The notes: generated by a model from the sequence alone, not told the origin. 64,000 bases of DNA from Nocardiopsis terrae (GCF_014651695.1 NZ_BMXJ01000004.1:179142-243141), one strand, 5' to 3'. Counted from the first letter of the stretch, positions 9,098-17,464 are shown. Translations and numbers: made by a program.

Positions 9098-9565
9098 TCA
9101 TCCGGCGTGGGCGGAACCCTCCCCGCAGGCGTGCTCCACGCGCAGGCGCTGGGTGTGGTGCATGTCCAGCCCGGCGATCTCCCCGGCGGTGAACCAGCCC
9201 GCCTCGTGCGACTCGTCGCTGACCGCGAGTTCTCCCCCGACCACCCGAGCGCGGAAGCACACGTTGAACTGGCGGCGCACCTCCCTGTCGCTGTAGGCGA
9301 TCACGTGCCGGGCGTCGGTGTAGGTGCCCACCACACCGGTCACCTCCACCTCGTAACCGGTCTCCTCGCGCACCTCCCGCACGGCCGCCTCCGGCAGGCT
9401 CTCGGCCATCTCCATCGCCCCGCCCGGCATCGCCCACAGCCCGTTGTCCACCCGCCGCTGCAACAGCAGACGCCCCTCGTCATCAACGACAGCCGCGCTG
9501 GCCGCCACCACCAGACTGTTGGGCACAGGGGCGTTCGGGTCGTCGAAGTACTCGGTACGAGCCAT
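9098..9565 (-). CDS. Nudix hydrolase
   Basis: A protein of 155 aa starting MARTEYFDDPNAP. The Nudix box reads GGAMEMAESLPEAAVREVRE followed by ETGYEV, with the expected Gly, the REVREE core and downstream ETG. The enzyme would hydrolyse a nucleoside diphosphate linked to another moiety; the substrate cannot be read from sequence. Residues QFNVCFRARVVGGEL and EAGWFTAGEI fit the usual substrate-side strands of this fold. It stands alone between convergent and divergent neighbours. Confidence 0.9.
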   Translation of the reverse strand: MARTEYFDDPNAPVPNSLVVAASAAVVDDEGRLLLQRRVDNGLWAMPGGAMEMAESLPEAAVREVREETGYEVEVTGVVGTYTDARHVIAYSDREVRRQFNVCFRARVVGGELAVSDESHEAGWFTAGEIAGLDMHHTQRLRVEHACGEGSAHAG

Positions 9566-9739
9566 CACACCTGCGCCCGAAAGTCCTGCGCCCGAAAGTC
9601 GCGGGCGGGGAGGTCGGGCACGTTACTCCTTCGGTGAGAATCGGGGCAGGAGTTCGCGGGGCCCAGTGGCATGACGCGAATCGATCACGCCCCTGGGCGG
9701 CCGTCTGCTTCACGGAGGGTGGACCGGGTACAGGCCCCT

Positions 9740-9934
9740 TCAAGCCATCAGAGCGCCACCGGTGAAGGCGAGCCACTCCGCTGAGGTGAGCACCAGAACC
9801 GTGCTGCGGGGGTTCTTGGAGTCGCGCAGGCCCACCGAATCGGGGTTGTGGTCGGTAAGGGCGACCTCGACGCAGTCGCCGGTTCCGCTACCGCTGGCCT
9901 TACGGAAGTCGCTGTCCTGGAAAAGGGGGGTCAT
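9740..9934 (-). CDS. DUF397 protein
   Basis: A protein of 64 aa. The DUF397 pattern is visible: FRKASGSGTGDCVEVAL (usually F-x-K-S-S-Y/G-S...NCVEVA) and VGLRDSKNP...LTSAEWLAF. These small actinobacterial proteins usually sit beside HTH-DUF5753 regulators and are thought to be their partners. The ATG overlaps the stop of the DUF6879 gene by 4 nt, so the two are translationally coupled. Confidence 0.85.
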   Translation of the reverse strand: MTPLFQDSDFRKASGSGTGDCVEVALTDHNPDSVGLRDSKNPRSTVLVLTSAEWLAFTGGALMA

Positions 9935-10506
9935 ACGTCAGCCTCCTGGGTGTGGTGTCCGGAACCGACCTGTGCTTGGAGTCCGGCCTGAGCCAGGTAC
10001 CGCCTGAGCGGGACGGCGTGGTCTCGGCAGACCTGCCGCCAGTGCGCGTGTTCACGCACGAGTGCCGGATCGGTGGACACTTCGACGTGGGACAGCGTGC
10101 CCGTGTCGTCATAGACCATGGTGCCGGTCCGCTCGTCATCGAAGAGCCAGTAGTCCACGTCAGGAACCCCCAGCTCGTGTGCGGTTGGTCGAGGCAGGAT
10201 GGCGATCTCCTCTCCTGCGTCGGCGTTCGACGGGTACGCGCAGGTCATCTCGAAGACGGCGTATTCGGTCAACGGCTCACTGACGACGTGTACCCGGCCG
10301 ATGGAGGCACCCCTGTGCCTGATCGAGCGGACCCGCTCCGCCCATGGGTCCAGCCATGACGGGTCCTGGGGAAGGCCCGCACGGAACCTCTCCAACGGGG
10401 CGCGTTCGCTGGCGGAGTCGTAGAAGTCCAGGGTCTCCAGGCGAAAGACCTGGTCGTGGAAGTCATTGAAGGTACGGAGGAAGTCGGGCATCGACATCCT
10501 GGTCAC
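9931..10506 (-). CDS. DUF6879 family protein
   Basis: A protein of 191 aa from the GTG at 10506 (GGAG 7 nt upstream); ATGs at 10497 and 10491 are alternatives. It matches the DUF6879 layout: N-terminal FNDFHDQVFRLETLDFYD, then SIRHRGASIGRVHVVSEPLTEYAVFEM, EIAILPRP and DVDYWLFDDERTGTMVYDDTG. The family often accompanies DUF397 and DUF5753 regulators in actinomycetes; its molecular function is unknown. It overlaps the DUF397 gene and diverges from the regulator at 10620 across a roughly 110-bp region. Confidence 0.8.
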   Translation of the reverse strand: MTRMSMPDFLRTFNDFHDQVFRLETLDFYDSASERAPLERFRAGLPQDPSWLDPWAERVRSIRHRGASIGRVHVVSEPLTEYAVFEMTCAYPSNADAGEEIAILPRPTAHELGVPDVDYWLFDDERTGTMVYDDTGTLSHVEVSTDPALVREHAHWRQVCRDHAVPLRRYLAQAGLQAQVGSGHHTQEADV

Positions 10507-10619
10507 TGCGCTGCTCCATGGGGTGTCGGTGGCGCGGGCAAGCTAGTCTGGACTGCGATCCTTCCAGAAGATCATAAGCAGCCTTATGAGACTTAAACAA
10601 GAATATTATGGGGGACCGT

Positions 10620-11465
10620 GTGCCGGAGGGCAAGAGAACCGACAAGGCCAGGAAGGAACTCGCTTCCCTGCTGCGGACGACCCGGCTGGACCGCGGCCTG
10701 TCCGGACAGGAGCTGGCGGACACCCTGGGCTGGTCGCAGTCGAAGGTCTCCAAGATCGAGAACAGACGGACCCGGCCCTCACAGGAAGACGTCCGGACCT
10801 GGCTGGAAACCTGTCGCGCTTCGGCGCAAGTACTGCACCACGGCACCGGGCTGGCGGAGAGTGCGCTGGTGGAGTCCCGCCACTGGCGGGCGGTGCACTC
10901 CCAGGGCATGGCTTCGGGACAGTCGGGGGTCCAGGCGCTGGAGGAGCGTTCCGGGACCGTGAGGTCCTTCCAGCCGTCCCTGGTGCCGGGCCTGCTGCAG
11001 ACGGCCGGGTACGCTCGCCAGGTGCTGACCGCCGTCGACATCTCCGGCCAGGGCGACACCCCCCAGGCGGTCGCGGCCCGAATGCGCCGTCAGGAGGCGC
11101 TCTACGATGCCGATCGGCGCTTCGAGTTCACCCTCACCGAAAGCGCTCTGCGCTGGCACCCGCACGGAGGAGAGATCCTGCCTGCACAGTGGGACCGGTT
11201 GCTGTCGATCGCCACATTGAGCAACGTCTCTCTTCGGGTTCTCCCCCTGCACGCCTCCTTCGGCCATCTCCAGAGCAACGGATTCCTGCTGTTCGAGAAC
11301 GCCGATAGCCCCACCGTCATCGTGGAGACGTTCACGAGGGAACTGCTTCTCACCGACCCGGACGAGGTCGACCAGTACCGCGAGATCCACACGCGCCTGA
11401 CCGAACACGCCCTGCCCGAGGACGACTCACGCGACTTCATTCGCGACCTCGCCACCACGATGTGA
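10620..11465 (+). CDS. HTH-XRE regulator with DUF5753
   Basis: A protein of 281 aa from the GTG at 10620, which has GGGGGA just upstream; the in-frame ATG at 10608 adds 4 residues. The N-terminal HTH is clear: LRTTRLDRGLSGQELADTLG then SQSKVSKIENRRTRPS. The DUF5753 ligand-sensor-like domain follows, with FQPSLVPGLLQTAGYARQVL and VSLRVLPLHASFG. Such proteins are predicted DNA-binding regulators working with DUF397 partners. It diverges from the DUF6879/DUF397 pair and precedes the peptide/PP-loop cassette, which it may control. The motif AAGC(T)TAGTCT occurs both upstream of this gene and upstream of the peptide gene. Confidence 0.9.
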   Translation: MPEGKRTDKARKELASLLRTTRLDRGLSGQELADTLGWSQSKVSKIENRRTRPSQEDVRTWLETCRASAQVLHHGTGLAESALVESRHWRAVHSQGMASGQSGVQALEERSGTVRSFQPSLVPGLLQTAGYARQVLTAVDISGQGDTPQAVAARMRRQEALYDADRRFEFTLTESALRWHPHGGEILPAQWDRLLSIATLSNVSLRVLPLHASFGHLQSNGFLLFENADSPTVIVETFTRELLLTDPDEVDQYREIHTRLTEHALPEDDSRDFIRDLATTM

Positions 11466-11495
11466 TCGCGTAGCCAGAGCCGGACACGTGCCTGG

Positions 11496-11525
11496 TTGAC
11501 ACTGTTCTAAGTCCAAGCTTAGTCT
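11496..11525 (+). promoter_or_regulatory. Candidate sigma70-type promoter of the peptide cassette
   Basis: TTGACA at 11496-11501 and TAGTCT at 11520-11525 are separated by 18 nt. TAGNNT is a common actinomycete -10. The first start codon downstream is the ATG at 11579. An inverted CTAAG...CTTAG pair overlaps the spacer and could be an operator. Confidence 0.55.
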
Positions 11526-11578
11526 TACTCAAGTCTGATACTGGTCAGATAATCAATGAACCCCCGGAAGAGGCCCGC

Positions 11579-11743
11579 ATGAACATCAACAGCACAACGG
11601 CCCCGGCCGCCCCGATGCCCTTCACCACCACGGACCTCAGCAGGATCATGACGCTCACCCTGCCGGAACTCGGCATGGACCGGATGACCGTGCCCCAGGT
11701 GGAGGAGACCCTGTCCTGCTCTGCCCTGACCGCTCACTTCTAG
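11579..11743 (+). CDS. 54-aa peptide, candidate RiPP precursor or small partner
   Basis: A short gene reading MNINSTTAPAAPMPFTTTDL and ending TLSCSALTAHF. A purine-rich GGAAGAGG lies just upstream of the ATG and the candidate promoter about 54 nt upstream. The next gene starts 41 nt after its stop. The N-terminal part is rich in Thr, Ala and Pro, the middle is leader-like (DLSRIMTLTLPELG), and the end holds a single Cys among Ser and Thr. That layout is compatible with a modified-peptide precursor, but I cannot assign a known class. It could also be a small regulatory or carrier protein. Coding is supported by frame, RBS and position only. Confidence 0.5.
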   Translation: MNINSTTAPAAPMPFTTTDLSRIMTLTLPELGMDRMTVPQVEETLSCSALTAHF

Positions 11744-11784
11744 ACCGACGAGTCCGCCTATCCCATCAAGCAAGGGAGTCCTGA

Positions 11785-13020
11785 GTGAGTAACTGGGAAC
11801 GGGTCACACTGCTCTTCGCCAACGGTGCAAGGCCCCTGGCGCAGAAGGACGCACTGTCGTTCGCTGATCTGCTGCGCGCGAACCGCTTTCCGCCGTCCAT
11901 GTTCCAGGCCTACGAAGTACCCGGCGACGGGAGCCTGCGGCCCGTTCCCATCTCTCACACGCTGGAGGAGATCCCCGAGACGAGCAACGTCATCCTCCAG
12001 TGCATGCGCAACACCGACGCCGAACTGGTTCCGCCCGCCCTCACCGCGTACGCGCACACGAACCGCCCGGTCGCGGCGATGTACGACCTGAAGTACGCGG
12101 AGAAGGACTCCCTCCACGGCGTCCACCTCGTGGACGACGAACAGCTCCGCGAGATGGTCTTCGACAAGATCGCGGACTTCCTCCAAGAACACCGCGTGGA
12201 GCTTCCGCTGGTCGCCGGGATCTCCGGCGGTGGCGACTCCAGCAGCATCGTCCAAGGGCTGCGCCGCTACGCCACGGCGCGAGGCCTGCCAGCCGACCAG
12301 GTGCTGTGCTTCACCGTGGTCCTTGACCCCCTCTGGAGGGGGACCGCCGCCGACAGGGCGCGAGAGCTCTGTGAGGGCAACGGATTCGGCCACCGCGTCC
12401 TCTACCCGGAGGACATCGCGGCCCTGCTGGGGATGAGCACCACGCCCCAGGCCCTGTGGACCGAGATCAGGTCCACCTACGGGCCGGACTCCTCGCACTT
12501 CTTCGGTACCTGGCTGCTCAACCTGGTGGGCCGGGCCCTCAACAAGGAAATCGGCGGCTCCAGCCTCCTGATGGGCTACAACCGCGAGGACGTCATGGCC
12601 GAACTGCTGTTCTGCCTGATGAACGGACGCCGCCCGCTCCCCTACCCCAAGCGCCGGACCGGAGAGGTGGACTGCTTCATGCCGGTGTGGGACGTGCCGA
12701 AGGTGCTGCTGGACTCGTGCTACCCGCAGGTGAGCGAGGTCAACTACGCCGAACGCATCGACTCCACCGCGCCCCGGCGCTCCTCGATCTACTACCAGGC
12801 ACACGCCCTGGACGCGATCGTGCCGCAGATGTCCCTGTCCCTGATGACGGGGGTGCGCACGCTCATGGACTCGCTCAACGGTTGGGAGGAGCTGGAGGCC
12901 GTCGACGGCACACCGCTGCTGCACACCGGTCACAGCAGCCCCGGAGACCGCGACTCACTGGTCGCGCTCCTGGCCCGGCACTTCCCTGACTGGTCGGTCA
13001 GCGAGCCTGACCCACAGTAG
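11785..13020 (+). CDS. PP-loop ATP pyrophosphatase (TtcA/TilS-like)
   Basis: A protein of 411 aa; the GTG at 11785 follows AGGGAG. A central PP-loop, VAGISGGGDSSSIVQGL (about residues 144-160), binds ATP for adenylation. A later LLMGYNREDVMAELLF resembles the G-H/Y-N-x-D/E-D motif of TtcA/TilS-type enzymes that activate tRNA bases or other acceptors. The first 100 residues form a separate, strand-rich domain (RVTLLFANGARPLAQ... SNVILQCMRNTD) that may have a beta-grasp fold. Known relatives make thio- or amino-modified bases or amide bonds. The substrate here is unknown; the upstream peptide and downstream histidyl-tRNA synthetase suggest a peptide- or tRNA-linked reaction. Confidence 0.75.
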   Translation: MSNWERVTLLFANGARPLAQKDALSFADLLRANRFPPSMFQAYEVPGDGSLRPVPISHTLEEIPETSNVILQCMRNTDAELVPPALTAYAHTNRPVAAMYDLKYAEKDSLHGVHLVDDEQLREMVFDKIADFLQEHRVELPLVAGISGGGDSSSIVQGLRRYATARGLPADQVLCFTVVLDPLWRGTAADRARELCEGNGFGHRVLYPEDIAALLGMSTTPQALWTEIRSTYGPDSSHFFGTWLLNLVGRALNKEIGGSSLLMGYNREDVMAELLFCLMNGRRPLPYPKRRTGEVDCFMPVWDVPKVLLDSCYPQVSEVNYAERIDSTAPRRSSIYYQAHALDAIVPQMSLSLMTGVRTLMDSLNGWEELEAVDGTPLLHTGHSSPGDRDSLVALLARHFPDWSVSEPDPQ

Positions 13021-13069
13021 TCTGACGCCGTCCCGGGAACCGTGAAGTCACAGCAGGAGTAGCGTTCAC

Positions 13070-14365
13070 ATGGCCAAGTCAGCAGCTCCCTCCGGAACGA
13101 GGGACTTCCTCGCCGACGACCTGCGCCGCCGTAGGGCGGCGTTCACCACCGTCAGCGACATCTTCGAACGCTACGGGTTCGATCCGCTGGAGACCCCCGC
13201 GTTCGAGCGGCTGGAGGTGCTGACCGGCAAGTACGGTGAAGAGGCCTCCCAGCTCTTGTTCAAGATCCTGCGTCGCGGGGTGCACGAGGCCTCCGGCAAG
13301 CCCGACCTGGCCCTGCGCTACGACCACACGGTTCCCCTGGCCCGGGTCATCGGCACCCACGGGGCGAAGCTGCCCAACCCCTACAAACGCTACGCCATAG
13401 GCCCGGTGTGGCGGGCCGACCGCCCCCAGGAGGGCCGGTTCCGGGAGTTCGTGCAGTGCGACATCGACACGGTGGGTTCCTCCTCCCCGCTGGCTGACGC
13501 CGAGGTCGTCCTGGCTCTGGCCGAGAGCCTGGACGCCTTGGGGGTGAACCGGTTCCGTTTCCTCGTCAACAGTCGTGAAGCGCTCCGCGGCCTGCTGGAG
13601 GTCTACGGCGTCGCCGAGGAGAACGGTGACGGGGTCCTGTCCACGCTGGACAAGCTCGACAAGGTGGGTGCCGGCGCCGTGGCCAAGGAGCTGGTCGATG
13701 AGCGCGGCCTGGACGTGACGGGTGCCGAGCGCCTGGCCGAGGACGTGGCCTCCGACGACCAGGACCTGATCCGCTCAAAGCTCGCCACCAACGAGCGCGG
13801 CCAGCGCGGCCTCGCCCAGATCGACAGCCTGCTGGAGCTGACCGCCAGCCTCGGCGATCGGGCCGTGTTCGCCCCGCGCATGGTGCGCGGCCTGGACTAC
13901 TACACGGGCGCGATCTATGAGGTCGAGGCCGAGGGCTTCCCCGGGTCGATCGCGGCGGGTGGCCGCTACGACGGCTTGGTCGCCTCGCTAGGCGGCCCGG
14001 ACATGCCCGCCTGCGGCGGTTCCATCGGCATCGAGCGCATCCTGGCCATGCAGGACACCGGCGACGCTCCCGCCGTCGGGCTCGATGTGGCGATCACGGT
14101 ACTGGGCGGCCAGGCCGAGCTGATGAAGCTGGCGAGCGAACTGCGCACGCAGGGGCTGCGGGTGGGCACCTACCTGGGGTCCTCCGGCAAGCTCGGCAAG
14201 CAGCTTCAGTGGGCCAACGCTCAGCACGCGCGATTCGCCGTCATCTTCGGTCCCGAAGAGCAGGAGTCCGGCGAGGTCACTATCCGCGACATGGTCTCGG
14301 GCGACCAGAACCGAATCCCCCTGGCACAGGTTGGAGCCGACTTCCGGGCTCGCATCGAAGGGTGA
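13070..14365 (+). CDS. hisS: Histidyl-tRNA synthetase (probable extra copy)
   Basis: A protein of 431 aa, full length for bacterial HisRS, charging tRNA-His with histidine. Class II motif 1 is GTRDFLADDLRRR onward, and motif 2 is YAIGPVWRADRPQEGRFREF then VQCDIDTVGS. The histidine-specific motifs VRGLDYYTGAIYE and AAGGRYDGLVASLGG are intact. Motif 3 is GGSIGIERIL, and the C-terminal anticodon-binding domain (VAITVLGG...LRTQGLRVGTYLGSSGKLGKQL) is present. It sits in a cassette with a PP-loop enzyme and a kinase-like gene, not with housekeeping genes, so it is likely a second copy. It could provide resistance to a HisRS inhibitor or activated His-tRNA for biosynthesis. Confidence 0.93.
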   Translation: MAKSAAPSGTRDFLADDLRRRRAAFTTVSDIFERYGFDPLETPAFERLEVLTGKYGEEASQLLFKILRRGVHEASGKPDLALRYDHTVPLARVIGTHGAKLPNPYKRYAIGPVWRADRPQEGRFREFVQCDIDTVGSSSPLADAEVVLALAESLDALGVNRFRFLVNSREALRGLLEVYGVAEENGDGVLSTLDKLDKVGAGAVAKELVDERGLDVTGAERLAEDVASDDQDLIRSKLATNERGQRGLAQIDSLLELTASLGDRAVFAPRMVRGLDYYTGAIYEVEAEGFPGSIAAGGRYDGLVASLGGPDMPACGGSIGIERILAMQDTGDAPAVGLDVAITVLGGQAELMKLASELRTQGLRVGTYLGSSGKLGKQLQWANAQHARFAVIFGPEEQESGEVTIRDMVSGDQNRIPLAQVGADFRARIEG

Positions 14366-14369
14366 CTGC

Positions 14370-15224
14370 GTGACCGTACCCGCCCCTGATCACGGCACTT
14401 CATCGCCCGTACGCCTCGCTGCCTGCCCGAGACCGCCCGGTCTTCTTGAAGAAGCAGCTTCCAGGCTCAGCACCCGTCTTGTCACCCGTAGGCAGGTGGC
14501 GCAGGGTTTTCGACCAGCAGTGGGGATGCCGACGGCACGAGGAACCTGGGCCCGTATCAGCTGGCACCCGCCGAACGCGATCTTTCCGCGCGAGTTCAGC
14601 GGTATCGAAGCGTCGATGGCTGTGCAGGGCGTCCCCAAGCCGTTGTTCATCCAAGCCGCGCACTGGATGGACAACGGTCTTGTCTGTCGTGCCGAGGAGA
14701 TGACGCTGATCTCAGAGAAGACGATCTCGACCACCTACACACTGGACAAGGCACCCGAGGTGACCGGCCGGTGGTGGGAGGACTTGGCCGATGCGCTGGC
14801 GCATCTGGCCCGGACCGACACCAACCGCATCGGCCTGGCGCAGGAGGACATCGATCGTTCCATCACGGGGGCGTTCTCCACCCCTGTCGACACCACGATC
14901 CGCAGCTGGGTGGTCGGTCATGGTGATCTGCACTGGGCGAACCTCACCGCTCCCCGCTTGTTCCTCTTGGACTGGGACAGTTGGGGACTGATGCCCCAGG
15001 GGTTGGACGCAGCGAAGATGTGGGCGTCGGTGTTCCGGATTCCGCGGCTCACCGAGGAGATCTCGGCACGGTTCAACCAGGACCTCAGCACCCGGGACGG
15101 CAAGCTCAGTCAGTTGTGGGTATGCGCGAACAGAATCCTGGGTGCCAGGCGCCGTGGCAGGGAAACGGACCAGTCCGAGCACGCCCGGTGGACGGGTGAG
15201 CGTCTCGTGGCGGAGCTGGCCTAA
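14370..15224 (+). CDS. APH-fold phosphotransferase-like protein
   Basis: A protein of 284 aa; the GTG at 14370 lies 4 nt after the hisS stop, implying translational coupling. The C-terminal half has the APH/choline-kinase signature: VVGHGDLHWANLT (HGDxxxxN, catalytic Asp and Asn) and LFLLDWDSWG (metal-binding Asp). The N-terminal lobe is weakly conserved and no clear P-loop is visible. Family members phosphorylate aminoglycosides, small alcohols or, in some peptide pathways, Ser/Thr side chains. The substrate is unknown. Being last in the cassette fits a tailoring or self-protection role. Confidence 0.7.
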   Translation: MTVPAPDHGTSSPVRLAACPRPPGLLEEAASRLSTRLVTRRQVAQGFRPAVGMPTARGTWARISWHPPNAIFPREFSGIEASMAVQGVPKPLFIQAAHWMDNGLVCRAEEMTLISEKTISTTYTLDKAPEVTGRWWEDLADALAHLARTDTNRIGLAQEDIDRSITGAFSTPVDTTIRSWVVGHGDLHWANLTAPRLFLLDWDSWGLMPQGLDAAKMWASVFRIPRLTEEISARFNQDLSTRDGKLSQLWVCANRILGARRRGRETDQSEHARWTGERLVAELA

Positions 15225-15359
15225 GCTCAGCCGACCAGCAGTTAAAGGGCACACAACAGACATCGCGGCCATCACCAAAAGCCAGGATATGACCTCAGGG
15301 CCAGTACTGAGAGAACAGAGCAGGAACGGCCGAAATCTTGGTATAGGAGCAGAGGTGCG

Positions 15360-15391
15360 GGCCGCGCCGGAACGGGCGTCCCGGCGCGGCC
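15360..15391. terminator. Bidirectional hairpin terminator
   Basis: GGCCGCGCCGG and CCGGCGCGGCC form a perfect 11-bp stem around a 10-nt loop, between the plus-strand APH gene and the convergent minus-strand gene ending at 15417. No T-tract is seen, as is common in actinomycetes. Confidence 0.65.
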
Positions 15392-15416
15392 TTGCCGTGG
15401 GAGCGGTGGCGGGTGG

Positions 15417-15878
15417 CTACAGCACAACCGTGGCCAGGTGGTGGGCGAGGGCTCCGGTGGCGGCGGCCAGGGTGTAGGCGACCAGGCACCAGCCGCTGCG
15501 GGAGCGGGGTTTGCGGTGGCTGTGCGGCCGGTGGAGGCGTGGCCGTGGCCGCCGGGGCAGGGGCGGCAGCGGGGGTTTGGGACGCGGTCCGTCGTCGGGG
15601 GCCGGACGGGGGCGCGGGATGCGCGGGGGTTCCTCCGAGGGCTGTCGGGCGGTGCGTTCGTGCTCGGTGCGCTGCCGGGCGGCGACCTTCATCCAGTGCG
15701 GGAGTTCGCCATGGGCCTGGCGGTAGGCGACCCGGGGGTTGTCGGCCATCTGATTCAGGAGGCGCTGTTCGCGGGTGGGTGGTCGGGTGCCGGTCCGGGT
15801 GTGGGAGAAGCGGCTGCCCCGGGGCGTGTCCAGGACGCGGCGGATCTCGGCGGTGGTGGCGCGGGCGGGGGCGTTCAC
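15417..15878 (-). CDS. Small hypothetical protein with C-terminal hydrophobic segment
   Basis: A protein of 153 aa; the GTG at 15878 overlaps the stop of the ATP-binding protein gene by 4 nt (GTGA), so the two are coupled. The N-terminal part is polar (RATTAEIRRVLDTPRGSRFS, LLNQMADNPRVAYRQAHGEL). The middle is very Pro/Arg-rich, and the end (WCLVAYTLAAATGALAHHLATVVL) is a likely single membrane anchor. I do not recognise the family. Its coupling to an anti-sigma-type ATPase suggests a role in the same regulatory module. Confidence 0.65.
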   Translation of the reverse strand: MNAPARATTAEIRRVLDTPRGSRFSHTRTGTRPPTREQRLLNQMADNPRVAYRQAHGELPHWMKVAARQRTEHERTARQPSEEPPRIPRPRPAPDDGPRPKPPLPPLPRRPRPRLHRPHSHRKPRSRSGWCLVAYTLAAATGALAHHLATVVL

Positions 15879-16414
15879 CGGGCGGCCTTGCGGGCGGTGA
15901 GTCCGGGGAGGGTGAACTCGGCCCAGGTGACGGTGCCCAGGCCGGAGCAGAAGGGGAAGTCCAGCGCCGCGCGGGTGCCCCAAGCGGTGGCGAGGTGGTG
16001 GATGAGCAGCAGGCCCCGGCCGCGTTCGGCCTCGGCCCATTCCTCCACGCTGCGCTGACGCGGAATCTCGGGACGGGTGGCGGAGGCGCTGGCGCGGGTG
16101 CCGTCGTCGATGACGGCGAGGTGGAGGGTGGCGACGTCGGGCATGTGCAGGGTGCGGATGACGCGCCCCTCGGGGTCCTGGCCGGAGCGGGAGTGGTCGC
16201 ACGAGTTGGCGAACATCTCGCTGGCGCAGAGCACGATGTTCTCAGTGGTGTCCCGGGGCAGGTCGGCCAGGCGGGCGAGGTCGGCGGCCAGGTCGGAGCG
16301 TACCCAGGCGGTCTGGACGAGGTCGCCGGGGTAGACGCGGGAGGGCCAGCGGCGTCCGGAGAAGGCCGGGGTGGGCGTGTGGATCGGGGCGCGGGCGTGC
16401 GGCACAATGGCCAT
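15875..16414 (-). CDS. HATPase_c_2 / RsbW-like ATP-binding regulator
   Basis: A protein of 179 aa with the GHKL-type ATP-binding fold of anti-sigma-factor kinases. The N-box is TTENIVLCASEMFANSCDHS, the G1-like segment LHLAVIDDGT, and the G2-like segment AERGRGLLLIHHLATAWG. In actinomycetes such short proteins bind or phosphorylate anti-sigma antagonists; others are stand-alone regulators. It lies in a two-gene unit with the small membrane-anchored protein, downstream of a DUF5753 regulator on the same strand (about 170 nt away). Confidence 0.8.
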   Translation of the reverse strand: MAIVPHARAPIHTPTPAFSGRRWPSRVYPGDLVQTAWVRSDLAADLARLADLPRDTTENIVLCASEMFANSCDHSRSGQDPEGRVIRTLHMPDVATLHLAVIDDGTRASASATRPEIPRQRSVEEWAEAERGRGLLLIHHLATAWGTRAALDFPFCSGLGTVTWAEFTLPGLTARKAAR

Positions 16415-16588
16415 GTCGATCTCTCTTTCAGGTTTCGCAATCGTGGAATTTGGGTCGGCCTGCTCTGGGGGTGTTGGCGCACCCGCCAGAGCTTCTTCGT
16501 GTGCGGGCTCTGGGGTTGAGCCGTCCGGGTATCAGGAGCCCCGGGTTGTCGGGGGTTGCCGGGACGGCGGGTTTCAGCGGTCGGGGTT

Positions 16589-17464
16589 TCAGGAGTGCAA
16601 CGCGCGGCGTTCGGGGGTGGGCACGCGGGCGGCGATCTCGGTGATGCGGTGCAGGGAGTCCTCGGCGGACAGGGCGACCCCCTGGAGGGTGGCGAAGAGG
16701 TCCGCATAGGTCTTGACATGGGTGGCCTCGCTGGTGAGGTGGCCGGGACCGCAGGGCTGCGGGGTGTAGACGAGTGTGTGGGCGGGCGAGTAGTTCAGCG
16801 TCCAGAAGGCGCCGCGCAGACCGGGGTGGTAGGGGGTTCCGGTGGGGATGACGTGCACGGTGATCCGGTCGGACTGGGCCAGGCGGTGCAGGTGGAGGAG
16901 TTGGGCGCGGGTGGCGTCGGGGCCCGCGAGGGTGCGAGTGAGCGCGCCTTCATCGATGACCAGGCAGTGGTAGGGGGCGCTGCCGGAGGTGGGCAGGAGC
17001 CGGCCCACGTGCGGGCGGTCCTCGTCCAGGGATGCGCAGGCCATCGGGCGCTCGGCCCGGTGCAGGGCGGTGGCGTAGGCGTCGGTGAGGTAGGGGTCCG
17101 GGAGGACGAGAGGGGCGTAGGCCCGAACCTGGAGGACTTCGGGGAGCGCGTCGGTAACGGTGGCGCCGCCCTGGAGGAGGGTTGCCAGGTGGGCGGCGGC
17201 CCAGGCGTCCCAGAGTTGCCCGGCCAGGCGGAGTTCACGGTCCAGGTCTTGGGTGACCCGACGCCCGGGGTCAAGGGCACCGGACTCGACCTCCTGGAGC
17301 ATCCCGGTGGTGACGTAGACCTGCGCGGCCAGGTAGTCGAGGGAGAGGGAGAGGCTGCGGCGGGCCGCCCACACCCGCGCCCCGAACCCTTCCCAACCCA
17401 AGCAGCGTCCTTCCCGCGTAGGCCTATCTTCCTCAACTGGCACACGCCGACTCTCAGCAACCAT
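16589..17464 (-). CDS. HTH/DUF5753 regulator
   Basis: A protein of 291 aa starting at the ATG at 17464, preceded by GAGGAGGG at 5-6 nt, a near-perfect ribosome binding site; the longer frame to 17566 is rejected. The N-terminal region is a degenerate HTH (FGARVWAARRSLSLSLDYLAAQVYVTTGMLQEVESG). The DUF5753 part contains YHCLVIDEGALTRTL, RITVHVIPTGTPYHPGLRGAFWTLNY and a final TYADLFATLQGVALSAEDS. It diverges from another DUF5753 regulator at 17615 across 150 bp, so both promoters and probably shared operators lie between them. Confidence 0.8.
   Translation of the reverse strand: MVAESRRVPVEEDRPTREGRCLGWEGFGARVWAARRSLSLSLDYLAAQVYVTTGMLQEVESGALDPGRRVTQDLDRELRLAGQLWDAWAAAHLATLLQGGATVTDALPEVLQVRAYAPLVLPDPYLTDAYATALHRAERPMACASLDEDRPHVGRLLPTSGSAPYHCLVIDEGALTRTLAGPDATRAQLLHLHRLAQSDRITVHVIPTGTPYHPGLRGAFWTLNYSPAHTLVYTPQPCGPGHLTSEATHVKTYADLFATLQGVALSAEDSLHRITEIAARVPTPERRALHS

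Noticed and set aside
15295..16719. A 474-aa minus-strand frame over the ATP-binding protein gene
   Set aside because: It is Pro/Arg/Ser/Thr-rich shadow coding opposite two genes with clear domains and a GTGA overlap.
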